DNA of 64,000 bases from Homalodisca vitripennis (taxonomy: Eukaryota > Arthropoda > Insecta > Hemiptera > Cicadellidae), in NCBI RefSeq assembly GCF_021130785.1, contig NC_060215.1:66220501-66284500 (forward strand), read 5' to 3'. This document shows, piece after piece, positions 33,511 through 44,309 of this stretch. The translations under genes were made by a program, and so were the position numbers. Position 1 is the stretch's first letter; each line of letters starts with the position of its first letter. A model generated the notes under the pieces. That model worked only from the letters and a program-made list of their open reading frames with translations. It was not told the origin of the DNA and did no database searches.

Positions 33511-33595
33511 AAAATTAAAGTAAGGGAGGCGCAAAGGTCCTTTTAGGAATAAGCACAGGGATAAACTGTCCTTTTCCCTCAGGAAGGAAAAAAAG

Positions 33596-33606
33596 CTCAT
33601 TACAGG
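33596..33606. repeat. Target-site duplication of LINE copy B, right
   Basis: CTCATTACAGG, nine leading bases identical to the left copy at 29542-29552. It follows the A tail directly. Confidence 0.8.
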
Positions 33607-34798
33607 CGTCCGCCACCCATCCAATAGGTTAAGTTTCTTTAAGCTCTGGATAAGATCTAGACCATCATCATTTGCAGATATAAGGGAGGATAACAGCTTG
33701 TGTTTGTGTCTATATCTTTTCTTGAGACTAACCAAAACTTCTTGGTCCAGTGGCTAGTCTAACGCTGTGATATTGGGTGGTAAAAACATTGCTTGTATGT
33801 CCCCCATTTTTTTTAACTCTTCAGTGGCTGGGTGTGAAGACGCGTTGTCCAAGCTCAGAAGTCTTCCTTGGCAAATTTTAGATTTTAAAAACTGCTCAAT
33901 CGATGGAACAAATACTTTTTGGAACCATTTTTTTTTAATTGCACAGCTTATCCAGACATAGGACTGGTTTTGGTACCAATTTAAAAGTATATCCATTTCA
34001 AAGTTATTAAACGCACATGGTTTCTTGGATTTTCATATGACACCAAGTTTTAATATGTGCTCTCACCTGTTGCATAACTGCATGATAGGATTGTTACCAT
34101 CTCCTTGCTCCTTTTAAAGCCTGAGGCTAACTGTTCTACCTTAAAAGCAAGACTTTTCGCTTGTAACAGTTTATAACTTAACTCTATTTCATTACAGTTG
34201 TACAATTGCTGTCCAGTCAAACCTCCAACTTTGATTAATTTCTGAAAGTTTTCTTTAAACTGAGACATACCCTCCATGTCTCCAGAGAGTTTTTTTTCTA
34301 CAAATTCTAAGCTCCATAGTGTTTCTTCTAGCGGATCAAACCTGTCAGTACTTGCGAAAAATTTAGGATCACTATCTTTTTAAAATTTTTTATAAAATTT
34401 CAAGGCCTTCTTTTTGCAAGATTAGTCCAGTAATTGGCATGTCCTTCTCTCTTGTTTGATAAAACCAAACGTAAAGTGCTTAATTTACCTCATTAAAGTC
34501 AGTCACTTTCCTTCATACTTTTCCTTTCTTTCAATGTTTCTGTACACATTATCTTAATACTTCATGACTCGATTTCTGTCCGCTTCTTCTTTCCGTCTCC
34601 AACCGTACTTTTGTTGACCACAAAATCCTTAGTCACTGCACTGACACTTTCTCCGTTATCCAGTCTCTTTAATGCGTGTAACATTTGCTTCATAGAGACG
34701 TTTACTTGCTTTCTTCTAACAGAAGATGCAATCACAAAGTACTGTCCAGCTCGCACAAACTTTAAAACAGCTCTGAACAATACAGAACATGCAGTCAC
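33601..34798 (-). pseudogene. Tigger/Jerky transposase, N-terminal and catalytic part
   Basis: The N-terminal psq-type helix-turn-helix reads QMLHALKRLDNGESVSAVTK, then KSTVGD. Next comes FKENFQKLIKVGGLTGQQ, then LYNCNEIELSYKLL where intact copies have Y-N-x-D-E-T-G-L. Then KRSKEMVTILSCSYATG. Then WFQKVFVPSIEQFLKSK, with LLSLDNASSHPATEEL carrying the second catalytic Asp, then MFLPPNITALD and LKKRYRHKHKLLSSLI. Several frame breaks and the change in the N-x-D-E-T-G block make it inactive. It would bind and cut its own ends. Confidence 0.82.
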
Positions 34799-34860
34799 TC
34801 ACATCGCGGTCCATTGAATCACAGTCGATTGAGTGACTCACTGGCTACCTGCCACAACAT

Positions 34861-35454
34861 AAAACTTTTATGTTAGATCCAGTCAGTACCACCACTCCCC
34901 CTCTCCATCACCAACATACCTAGGCACAGGTAATTGACTGCCCTTCCTATTTATTATATATCTGTACAAAAGTTGTGATTTAAATATGGTAGAATATTTT
35001 TACGATGAATTATCCCTTTTTGATAGGCCTTATACTAATTAAATACTGTAGGTTATAACTTTACAAGTAACTGTATTTTTCTTAATTTATAGTAATAATA
35101 CTGACAAAGTGACTTAAAATTTGAATAAGAACTTAAGTTAAATATTTGTTTGTTTGTTTATGGAAATCAGTTAATTTATTCAGTGGGCCTTTCAATTTAT
35201 TGCATTTAACATTTTACATGCATTATTTATAACTATAAGTTCTAGAAACTGAAAAAAGTTCTGACTTTATACTAGGGTTAGATTTTGTTAAACTCAAAAA
35301 CCCACCAATTTTATTTCACCATTCTATAGGAAACTTAAACTAATATTTTGATTATATAACTCCAAATTTGGGTTCAGGAGTTAGACTCTAGTTATTGACC
35401 AGGTTTTGAACACATGTCAAATTTTAGAGACAGGCTAAGGAGCTTAAATATGTA
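34861..35454. other. AT-rich non-coding stretch
   Basis: No gene or clear repeat. It lies between the Tigger element and the mariner-type element, and may contain the lost outer end of the Tigger. Confidence 0.35.
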
Positions 35455-35483
35455 CAGGGTGCGGCAGCATAACTTCCTTTTTT
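35455..35483. repeat. Left terminal inverted repeat of the DD41D element
   Basis: Pairs with 37025-37053 in inverted orientation over 29 bp with one difference at the fourth base (CAGG versus CAGA). Confidence 0.9.
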
Positions 35484-35587
35484 AAAATGCCCGCCATTCA
35501 GTTAGTTGATGTCATAGCGGAGCGCTAGTGGTCTCATTCAAGAGGGGATACTGTAAAGTTTTGTCCCGACACGGTTTAGTCGCCATC

Positions 35588-36942
35588 ATGCGTTGGAATA
35601 AAAGTAAAGTAAAGTAAAGTAAAGTAAAGAATGTCTTATTTTACCAGGCGAAGTTAGGGCTAAGAAGCCCTCTCTAACACTTAACCTGGGGACCAACGGC
35701 TTAAAGGTGACTTCCGAACCACCACCAATGGCCGGGCAGGCGGGCCGCTTGTAAGGACAGGATCGCTCAGCGGTCACCTGTCCAAGCAGCGGCCACGCTC
35801 GGCGTTGCTTGATCTGGTTATCTTGCGATAACCGCCGTACCCACTACACTGCGCCATTGGCCAGTGAATTGGAATAGTGAGGAGCGTGCCTTTGTCGTTG
35901 AGGCCTACTTTTCAAGCGGATGTTCGGTTATTGCAACACAGCGTGCATTTTGGAATCGCTTTAATTTAGCCCCGTTGGCTCCCGTCCCAGACCGCAAATC
36001 AATTGTTACATGGGTCACTACATTCAGACAAACTGCAAGTACGACAAAACGAAGAACTGGAGTCCCTCGGCCCGTTAGATCACCTGAGAACATTGAAGCA
36101 GTGAGAGCGTCAATGTTGCGATCACCACGGCGTTCTGCGCGCAAACACGCATCTGCCCTTGGACTATCCGATCGTTCTGTGAGAAGAATTCTAAGTGATG
36201 ATCTTCATTTTCATCCCTATAAGATGGCGATAGTGCAGGAACTTTCAGAACGTGACTTCAATTCTCGGATGAACGCGTGTGAGCTTCTTCTTGATGTCGT
36301 TCCCGAGGGTGCTATTGTTTTGTTTAGCGATGAAGCCCATTTGCATTTGTGTGGGTCGGTTAACAAACAAAACATGCGCTACTGGGCTGACACCAACCCT
36401 CGAGAATTTCATCAAAGGCCTTTGCATTCACCGAAAGTCACAGTGTGGTGTGCAGTCTCCTCAGCTGGAATTATTGGTCCCTGGTTTTTTGAGGAAAATG
36501 GGGTTACAGTGACAGTGACTTCGGACCGGTATGTAAACATGCTACAGAATTTTTTTTCCCACGGCTAGAAGATTTGGATTTGGGGGACACGTGGTTCCAA
36601 CAAGACGGTGCAACAGCACACTCTTCGAGAGCATCGATGGCTGTTTTGAGGGAAAACTTTCCAGAGCGCCTTATCTCAATTAGAGGCGATTTGGAATGGC
36701 CGGTGCGCTCTCCCGATCTGTCACCTTGTGATTTTTTTCTATGGGGTTTTTTGAAATCCCGTGTTTATGTGAACCGTCCAAGAGCCCTACAAGATTTGAA
36801 GACCAACATCCGAGAAGAAATTGCCAAAATAACACCTGCTACGCTAACAACAGTCATGACAAACGCCATAAATCCTAAGCTTACGCAATGTATGGAGAAT
36901 GGGGGACGTCACCTAACAGATTTGATCTTCAAAACAATGTAA
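35588..36942 (+). pseudogene. DD41D mariner-type transposase, SINE- and frameshift-disrupted
   Basis: The true start appears to be ATG at 35588 (M-R-W-N), cut from the rest by the SINE; the long frame resumes at 35869 as WNSEERAFVVEAYFSSGC. Two helix-turn-helix parts follow (SIVTWVTTFRQTAST; SPRRSARKHASALGLSDRSV). The catalytic blocks are VLFSDEAHLHLCG (first Asp, about residue 156), WFQQDGATAHS (second) and RSPDLSPCDFFLWG (third, 41 residues later). A run of eight T at 36550-36557 is one base off, which closes the frame at 36568; the rest (123 codons) ends at TAA 36942. Only these two lesions are visible, so the copy died recently. Confidence 0.9.
35601..35868 (-). mobile_element. tRNA-like SINE inserted in the transposase start
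   Basis: A GC-richer block of 268 bp is bordered by the direct repeat TTGGAATA (35593-35600 and 35869-35876). Its 3' end on the minus strand is a run of TTTAC repeats (plus strand 35602-35628). Its 5' end carries an A-box-like GGCGCAGTGTAGTGGG (plus 35840-35858) and a weaker B-box-like GATCAAGCA about 45 bp further. This is the build of a tRNA-derived SINE mobilised by a LINE. It interrupts the transposase after the fourth codon (M-R-W-N). Confidence 0.82.
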
Positions 36943-37024
36943 ATAAAAACTTTAGACATGTACCTACATTATAAAAAATAAATAAATATTTTCTGATACA
37001 TACAATAGTTTTTATTGAGTTTTG

Positions 37025-37053
37025 AAAAAAGGAAGTTATGCTGCCGCACTCTG
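37025..37053. repeat. Right terminal inverted repeat of the DD41D element
   Basis: Inverted copy of 35455-35483. TA follows directly at 37054-37055. Confidence 0.9.
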
Positions 37054-37055
37054 TA

Positions 37056-40000
37056 TTTAGATTTAAACTAATTACATATTTTACTAAAAAATTTCATCAT
37101 AAACTATATAACTTTGACCATTATAGCTTAATAAATAGCAGATTTATTACCCAAAACGTAAAATGATGTATTGGACTTGGCAAATGCCACAATATTAACA
37201 AATTATGGTCAAAACTTTAACGTACTTTATCTTAGAAATTAATTAAGATATTGGACAAAATTTGGTGTGGTTTCTTAGGTCTGTGATTTGGCCCAACTCT
37301 CTCTGACAACCTTGGGTGTCACTCTCTGAATGATTTGACATAAATGACTCTACTCTGTAAAGTAATAATTATAAGTACTATGCTGTTCAAACTTAGTATA
37401 AATAATGTTGTATTATTTTCTATAGTCTAAAATGTGTATATTTCCTTTATATATAAAAATGCTTCACTAAAATAAAACAAAAGTCAACAACAATACAAAA
37501 ACAACGTAATTCGGTGCGACAATCCAAATTAATTAAACCATCAAAGTTAAATTATGTACGTATGGTAAACGTAATTCGGTGCGACAATCCAAATTAATTA
37601 AAACATCAAAGTTAAATTATGTACGTATGGTACATATTTGAATAATGGTTGTAATAGTCACTAGAGACGGGAAATACTTTTGTTTGCCAATATCCTGTTA
37701 CAAATAACGTATTGAAGTAACTTCTCCGATGTCACATCACGTTAAGACGATCTAGGACGTGATCTGAAATCAGGAAAGTACCGATCGGAAAGGACCCTGG
37801 CCATCAGTGCAGACTTTGTGCACCACCCTGCACTTCTGGCGAAAAACATCCCTTGAGATAGTACCCAAATTCATGCTCAGATCACATGAGTGCTTGTAAA
37901 GGTTATCTTTAACTTTGGTACTACCAGTAACACATTTATGATAACCTAATCTAAACCTACTTATTTTGAATAACGTTCCATAGTTTAATATTTCCATTCT
38001 TAGCCTCATTGCATGCACAAAATGGTCTCGGCTGTTACTGGTTGGGTGTCAAAGTGACCTTTGGCTGGATGATTTGAAATGGAATGACCCAGTAAACATG
38101 TCTGACAGCAATCCTTCCTTTTGATAGTTGATTCGATCATTCAAATGTTGGACGCTTATTATTCTGCAGCCTAACCAAAGACTGACCAGCCTACCCAAGA
38201 GTCAACCTGTCTAACCGAGCCATTTAGTATATTATTTTCTACATAACTTTCTTATTCCGTGTTTCTTCGAACTAAATGTTCACTGTCTTCATTATTTCAC
38301 ACTAGAACACCCTATACGAGGAGTTCTAAACAACTATTAGTTCAAAACATTTGGGGTTCTTAATATATAAACTCCACCTAGCCAGGAAGTTACTATTGCC
38401 ACCAAGCTAATTTCCACAGATTAAATTTTAATGAATATGTAATTAATTTGATTTTTACAGATCACTGTGGTAAACTAATTGGGTACAGGCTAGCTCCAAT
38501 ATAAAAACCAGCACTGGTTCATGGAGATCATACACTTCAGTAAACAAACAAAACATAACCTAATTTCACTTTGTCATCATTTAGAGTACGTATATTTTAT
38601 TTTAATGACTACTGACCTTTTTTAGTGTGTCGAAAGTGGCAGTGAGGTCTATTACAGAATCTTTTGTCAAAATATGGACAACTCAGACTCTTAAAATACC
38701 CTTTCGAGGGTAACATTGAAAATGAATGAAATGTCAACAACTGTTTTTTGTTTTTACTCTGTCTTCAAATCACAGACTGGTTTTAGCTAAGTTAAACTTG
38801 TCTTGACATCTTTGAATATAAACTTCAAAACACAGACATCAACTCAGTAATTTAGTTTTAATAACTAATTTACATAATTTTTCTCATGAACTAGCGACAC
38901 TAACTATGCTTGAGTTAGTAATCAAAGGTTTCACTTTACATTCAAACTTCAAGTTATTTTTTGCGACAATAGTGACTGCTGCCAGACTACTTTTACAAAA
39001 TTACCCGCAGCTAAGGTCAGAATCTCCTTTTTTTAATCTCCGCTTTCACTTAGCGGACGTTATAAAGATTCCGCATCTTAATTTTTGAAAAGAAATTAGA
39101 GTCTAACTGCTGGTCATAGTAGATCCTATTACGCTATTAATTGAGGCTTTTATTATGAAAATGACAATGAAAAATTATTTCATCCAAAGCTAATATCTGT
39201 TGCCAATCGAAACGTAGCTGCGTACTACCATGATTACAGGTATATGATGTGGAGAAGATTCAGACTTGGTGTTTTGTAAATATAATGAGTCTAAATCCCA
39301 CTAAATGTCTGGTCATCACCTACGCCAGATAGACAGAGCGATCAGTTGTTTGAGTATAGGTTCCTGGATATTGTTTTGTATACAGCAGACATTGTCTCCG
39401 GTCTTGGAGTTTTTTTAATGCCCACAATTGACGGTAATCACATCGCCATTTTAGTCAATAACGCCACGAATATTCGTGGACTAATTAACTGAACCTTCCA
39501 CCGGGGCTTTTCTCTACTGTCCCTCAGAGCTCTCTGTATCCCATTTTTGACCTATTAAGGGGCATTATTCTGTGGTTTAGTCACCTTACCAGGTGGGGCA
39601 CTCGGTACACAAGTGGTTCTACAGGATGATTGATATAAAACTCGGCTACCAGTAGATGGATGTTGATTTACGGGAGGTTCAACCCCGCTTGAAATTAGTT
39701 TATTAACCTGTGGCGGCTTACATAAAATATTGATAGATACAGTATATTATTATTCAAGATCCTGACTGATAGACTGCCCAAAGATACTGCACCTAATCAA
39801 TCTCCACATCCCTCATAAGCTCACTGTTGTCATTTGTTTGTAAAAACACTACTTCCAATTAACTACCAATACTGCAACACCATGTCTAGGCTAATGAGGA
39901 AAGTAAATAAAGTGTGTACCAACGTTGAATAATTCTGTTCAACTCATGCAGTTTCTTTTTAAATGTGACAGTGATTCGATGATCTTAGTTCCTCTGTGTA

Positions 40001-41348
40001 CTACTAATTAGATTGTGTTCTGCAGTGTTATTTGATTCGTTACTTAATCGGGTTTTTCACTTTTTTGTTATTAAGTTTATTATTTATTCACTGCGTTGTT
40101 TAATCATAAAGTCATATTACTGATTCTGTTGCTTTTTCTTAATTTGTTATTATTATTTATTTTTATTTTGTTGTTATTTCAAAATCTATAACTGTTGATC
40201 TAACTCCATTATTAACTTTGATTCTCAAGACATTTAAATTTTGCCTAAGTAGATTAATTTCCTAACATCACTAGTATATATGCATAACGTTTCATAGTTT
40301 GTATTTTTTGCAAATTGTTGTTGTTTTACTTATCTAATGTTATAAGTCAATGTCAATGTAATACGGTTTGTACAATTTAGTGGTCCATTACCATATAAAT
40401 AAATAAACAGGTAAAGATGTTTACAGAACATATCATTCTGTGAAGAAAGATGCGTAATGGCGGCGCTGTCTACAAATCACAAAAACTAATTTTACTGAAC
40501 TAAATTTCTGCCATACAATCCTTATATGGATACAAATTCTATTTCCTTTTAAATTCAAAGGTTGAGGCCCCAATCACTATTTTTATAAGCAGGTATAAGC
40601 TCAAGAACGTAGACGTAGTTTGAGTTTATGACAATAGAAGTATAAAACGAATGCATGAGCTCCTCGTGGGCCACCTGTATGGGGTGATCATAACCCTCAG
40701 AGAGAAAGAGAGGGGACAGAGCTGAGCAGTTCCGACAAACCCCGAACATGCGGCTGAACAGCGACGCAGTTCAGAACGGTTCTGATTTCTTATTATCTAT
40801 TACGAATTAATGAGTCGTTTTATATCCGAACATATCTGAAAAAAATAGAAATTATATATAACTACATTAATGAAACTATGTAACTATTGTAGTGCATTAA
40901 ACTATTGAACTACATTTATTGTTTGGTTGAAAATGCAATGAACCAAATACAATGTTACAGAACAATTTTATTGGTTTACATTTTAAAATAAAAAAGATTC
41001 AATTAACAAAACCCAATTTAATGGTTGTTTTGTATTTTGAAATCCCTAAAGATCATTATTAAACTACTATGCTAAGAACACAAGTCTCAAATATTTTGAA
41101 AAGTTTAAATGTTTGCATGCATGAATAATTACAATAAAATATGAGTGAATAAGCAAATAAAAAATACAATTAGCTTGAGAATTCACTAGTAAATTTTCCG
41201 AGTAGGGCTCTTTTTAACCTACCGGATGTTTAATCCACCCTCAAATTTTTTCGAGGTATGTAACGAGGTTACATTGTCACATTAGACTTCCTTACGTCTT
41301 GTTGGGTCTTTCGATACTCCGTTGTATTGGTTGATTTGTATGTAGACA
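37056..41348. other. Long non-coding stretch
   Basis: No exon or transposase is recognised in about 4.3 kb. Contents worth noting are a 65-bp tandem duplication (37503-37632), a perfect 16-bp palindrome CCACGAATATTCGTGG at about 39462-39477, and a GGTTCAACCCC box near 39680 that alone does not make a tRNA. A LINE-like 3' end at about 40360-40410 has CATTACCATATAAATAAATA. Short open frames inside it have no homology I know. Confidence 0.35.
37503..37632. repeat. 65-bp tandem duplication
   Basis: Two copies (37503-37567 and 37568-37632) of a 65-bp unit starting AACGTAATTCGGTGCGACAA differ at one base. The near identity implies a recent duplication. Confidence 0.93.
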
Positions 41349-41925
41349 AGATTAATTGCCTGTCATTGATTGTGTTGTAAAATCAAGGTTTAATGAAATA
41401 CATGTAATTGTGCTGCATCCTGCAACATTCAGCTTGAAAGTGTAATTTAAATATACATATGCTGTACCAAACTACTGAAAGGAGTCTAACTCAGAGTATA
41501 AGCTGAAAACACAGTGGTACATTTTAAGAGGTTTGCCAGATTAATTGTCTGTCATTAATTACGTTGTAAAATCAAGGTTCAATTAAATAAATGTAATTGT
41601 ACTGCATCCTGCAACATTCAGCTTGAAAGTGTAATTTAAATATATGTATGCTTTACTAAACTACTGACAGGTTTTAAATTGAATTAAATCATAATTTATT
41701 GCCAAAAAATATTTACATGCGTGAAAATTTACTATTAAATTGATATTATCTTGTTACTATACTAGTTAAATGTTTACATAACAACATTATACATAAAAAT
41801 ATTATACACATCAATTTAAAGTGGCCTAGGAAATGAGCCTACATGGGCAAAAGGTGTGGTAACTCAGAGTATAAGCTGAGAACACAGTGGTACATTCTAA
41901 TAGGTTTGCCAGGTACTGAACTAAA
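41349..41925. repeat. Satellite-like repeat with 189-bp unit, second copy interrupted
   Basis: The segment starting AGATTAATTG at 41349 is repeated from 41538, a spacing of 189 bp. Shared blocks include GCATCCTGCAACATTCAGCT and GAAAGTGTAATTTAAATAT. The end of the unit (AACTCAGAGTATAAGCTGA, then GGTTTGCCAG) occurs at about 41489-41539 and again at about 41862-41912. The second unit therefore contains about 190 bp of unrelated AT-rich sequence. It abuts the 3' side of the esterase-type LINE. Confidence 0.8.
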
Positions 41926-42031
41926 CTAAATCCAGAAGAGTATGGAGCGAGAACGCCTGGGACTGGGACTGCTCATTCCACTATTGCATTACACGGGCTA
42001 TTTATTGTTGGCAGAAGGGGCCCCTCCATCC

Positions 42032-43395
42032 TCACTCTTTCTCTCCAAGGTGTATGATCCCTGCCTGGGAGGGCAAGTGTTCGTAAATCCCCGTCCTGTG
42101 TCTTCCAGTTCGGTAGGCATCTCTGCCTCTTGTCTCATACTCGTGTATGTCACGGCCCCGGGTTAATGCACATTTGGACAAACAAAATGAGCTTGTCTCA
42201 AGAATGTAGAGACAAGGCAGAGTCAACAGTTGCAACGTTTTGAAGGCTTCTTTGCACGATTCCCGGAATTTCATTTTTGCGATTATGCGAATCGCTTGCT
42301 TCTGAATTTTGAATGCTCGGAAGAAATGGTTGTTTTCGCCGGCTCCCCATAACACCAGACCGTAAGTGAGATGGGGGTAGATCAAGCTATAATACGCCGT
42401 CATCAGTACCTGAGTAGGGCAGTACTTGGCTAAAGACCTCAAAACATAAATGCCTGAGGACAGTCTGGAACAAACGTGGTCAATGTGAGCATTCCAAGTC
42501 AATCCTCGATCAAGTAATATTCCCAGAAACTTTGAACACTCGACTTCATCAGAACTGTGTCTTCCAATAGTACGGCTGCACCGTCATTGAGATTTCCTGA
42601 TCGCAGTGCGAAAGTCAGGACGTTTGACATTGAAGAATTTGCTTTGAGGTTGAGGCTATTGAAGTGCTGGACACAACTGTTGACGTCGAGAAAACTTTGT
42701 TGTTCCAGAATCATTTTGGATTTGCTGGTAAAACAAAGTGTTGTGTCATCAGCATACTGCACAAGTTTCCCGTGCAGTAGTGATGAGTCTATGTCATTGA
42801 CATAGATGAGAAAAAGAACTGGACTGAGAATTGATCCTAGAGGGACTCCATATCTCAGCTCCAACGGCATGAAAATTTGTTTGAGATTTGAACAAGCTGT
42901 TTTCTGCGGCTTAGAAATGAGCTAAGCCACTGAAGAGGCACGCCTCTGATGCTATGGGATTCAAGTTGGTCAAGCAGCTTCACGTGGTCGACACAGTCGA
43001 ATGCTTTAGTTAAGTCGAGAAATACACTTAAAGTGAGATTTCGACTTTCTAATCCCTCTACCACCATTTCAACAAGACTCACAATTGCATCAATTGTCGA
43101 TGTGCCCCTTCTGAATCCGAATTGGTGTTCAGAAAGAAGGTTGTGATTATTCAAAAACTGAAGCATTCTTCGTAAAAAGATTTTTTCAAAAATTTTGCTC
43201 AGAACAGGAAAAATGAGATAGGCCGATAATTATTTGCAGAGCATGGGTCGTCTTTTTTGAAGATTGGGCTCACCTTTGCAATTTTTAGGAGCGAGGGAAA
43301 ACTCCTTCGAATGACTGATTTATTAATTGGACTAGTGGCTTGGTAATATGCTTGGAGCATTTTTTTATAAGCCACACCGACATCAAATTAATATC

Positions 43396-43430
<35 letters not shown>

Positions 43431-43998
43431 GTGGGAGCTGTTGAATGATTTTCACGATCTCTTCCTCAACTACAAGAGCCAGTGCCAATGAGGAAACTGG
43501 TCCCTGTATACGCGTGGGGTTTGGTTGAGGAGGTGGTGGACAAGGATTTTGCTCACAAGCAACAGACGCGAAAAATCTGTTAAATTCGTTCGCAACCTCA
43601 GTCGCATTCTCCACAAGCCTATCCCCAATTTTAATTTTGATTGTTTTCTGTTTTTTGTTTTTATTGTTTATGATGCCCCAAACTGTTTTAGAAATATTTT
43701 TTGACGAGGTGATTGATTTTGAGACATCATAAATGCTTTCGCGGCTTGGATCACCTTTCTGTAAATTCTTTTGTAATTTTGGAAAAAAATTTAAAATCTT
43801 CATTTGAAGTGGTTTTCTGAATTTCGGAAAAAATTTTAATTTCTCTCTCGAAACCAAAATTCCTTTAGTGATCCATTTATTGTTAGTCCTTTTGGGACAA
43901 CATTTAATTGATTTTTGAGGACAGCACACATTTAAGTGATAGTTAAAACATTCCGTGAAAACTTTAAAGTGCTGTTCTAGAGGTTGAGACCAATTCAA
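42032..43998 (-). pseudogene. LINE reverse transcriptase with linker and C-terminus
   Basis: The linker (NWSQPLEQHFKVFTECFNYH; KTVWGIINNKNKKQKTIKIK) leads into the RT. Its blocks are EHQFGFRRGTSTIDAIVSLV, SVFLDLTKAFDCVDHVKLL (motif A), YGVPLGSILSPVLFLIYVND, VQYADDTTLCF (catalytic YADD) and LDRGLTWNAHI-like thumb. The C-terminal blocks are CKEAFKTLQLLTLPCLYILE and HEYETRGRDAYRTGRHRT. Two or three frameshifts split it. A 33-A run on the coding strand gives 11 Lys in the linker, probably a late expansion. Confidence 0.88.
43397..43429. repeat. 33-base homopolymer T run
   Basis: An uninterrupted run of T on the plus strand, inside the LINE linker coding region. Its length may be affected by sequencing error. 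Confidence 0.95.
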
Positions 43999-44090
43999 GA
44001 ATTCCCACTTTTCTTTGGAAAGAGATGCATTGAGGAGAGCGATATTTTGTGGCCTAGCGTCTCTTATTGTTTTTGAGATTTTGGGCTCCC

Positions 44091-44309
44091 TTAAAATTTT
44101 TCTCCACTGATTATAGCCTCTTGGCCATAGTGGTCTGATATTGCTGTGTTAACCACCACAACTGCGACACTTGGTAAGTTGGTGATCACATTGTCAATTG
44201 CTGACTGTGATGTTGCTGTCACGTGAGTTGGTGTTATGACTGACAGCATGAGGCCAAAAGACCTCAACAAATCAGACAAACGTGTTGTGGATGGGTGACA
44301 TCTGTCCAA
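44091..44309 (-). pseudogene. LINE endonuclease, C-terminal part only
   Basis: The 72-residue frame reads LSDLLRSFGLMLSVITPTHV, then SQSAIDNVITNLP, then VVVNTAISDHYGQEAII. These are the closing blocks of the EEP endonuclease (T-P-T-R-V-T, S-x-I-D-N-V-x-T-N, S-D-H). The first two thirds of the domain are missing, replaced by the ORF1 tail. Confidence 0.85.

Larger units (their letters stand above)
29553..33594 (+). mobile_element. RNase H-type LINE, copy B
   Basis: This is the second copy of the LINE found at 11688-16627. It starts at the same 5' sequence (GTGCGGAAGTGGCGG) and ends with the same 3' tail (CCCTCAGGAAGGAAAAAAA). It is about 4.04 kb. ORF1 is almost fully deleted (the 5' region at about 30100 joins directly to the endonuclease start at 30117), and about 130 bp of the RNase H are missing near 33037. 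The RT core lost from copy A is present. Imperfect 11-bp direct repeats flank it (29542-29552, 33596-33606). Confidence 0.9.
28850..34860 (-). mobile_element. Second Tigger/Jerky-type transposon, split by LINE copy B
   Basis: The minus strand carries a transposase in order: helix-turn-helix (34798 to 34562), DNA-binding and catalytic parts (34277 to 33601), then, after an interruption by a LINE (29553-33594), the C-terminal tail (about 29545 to 29130). The outer region at 28850-28915 (minus strand CGATAATCTGGCATTTTCAC, then TTGGTCACCCTTTGGTCC) looks like a Tigger end, but the matching left repeat near 34860 is not clear. The element predates the LINE. Confidence 0.78.
35455..37053 (+). mobile_element. 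DD41D mariner-superfamily transposon (rosa type)
   Basis: Inverted repeats of 29 bp with one mismatch bound the element. The left end begins CAGGGTGCGGCAGCATAACT and the right end, read on the minus strand, CAGAGTGCGGCAGCATAACT; both continue TCCTTTTTT. TA dinucleotides flank both ends (35453-35454, 37054-37055). The transposase has a DUF4817-type N-terminus and three Asp catalytic blocks with 41 residues between the second and third, which is the rosa family signature. A SINE sits at 35601-35868. The ends are so well kept that the insertion is fairly recent. Confidence 0.9.

Noticed and set aside
37770..38018. 82-residue minus-strand frame
   Set aside because: Composition is plausible but there is no domain, splice border or repeat context, so it is not called a gene.
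39600..39720. GGTTCAACCCC box suggesting a tRNA gene
   Set aside because: No fitting acceptor stem, D-arm or A box could be read around it.
40420..40790. GC-richer patch with a 64-residue minus-strand frame
   Set aside because: No splice sites, domain or repeat ends; the frame has no protein-like pattern I can support.
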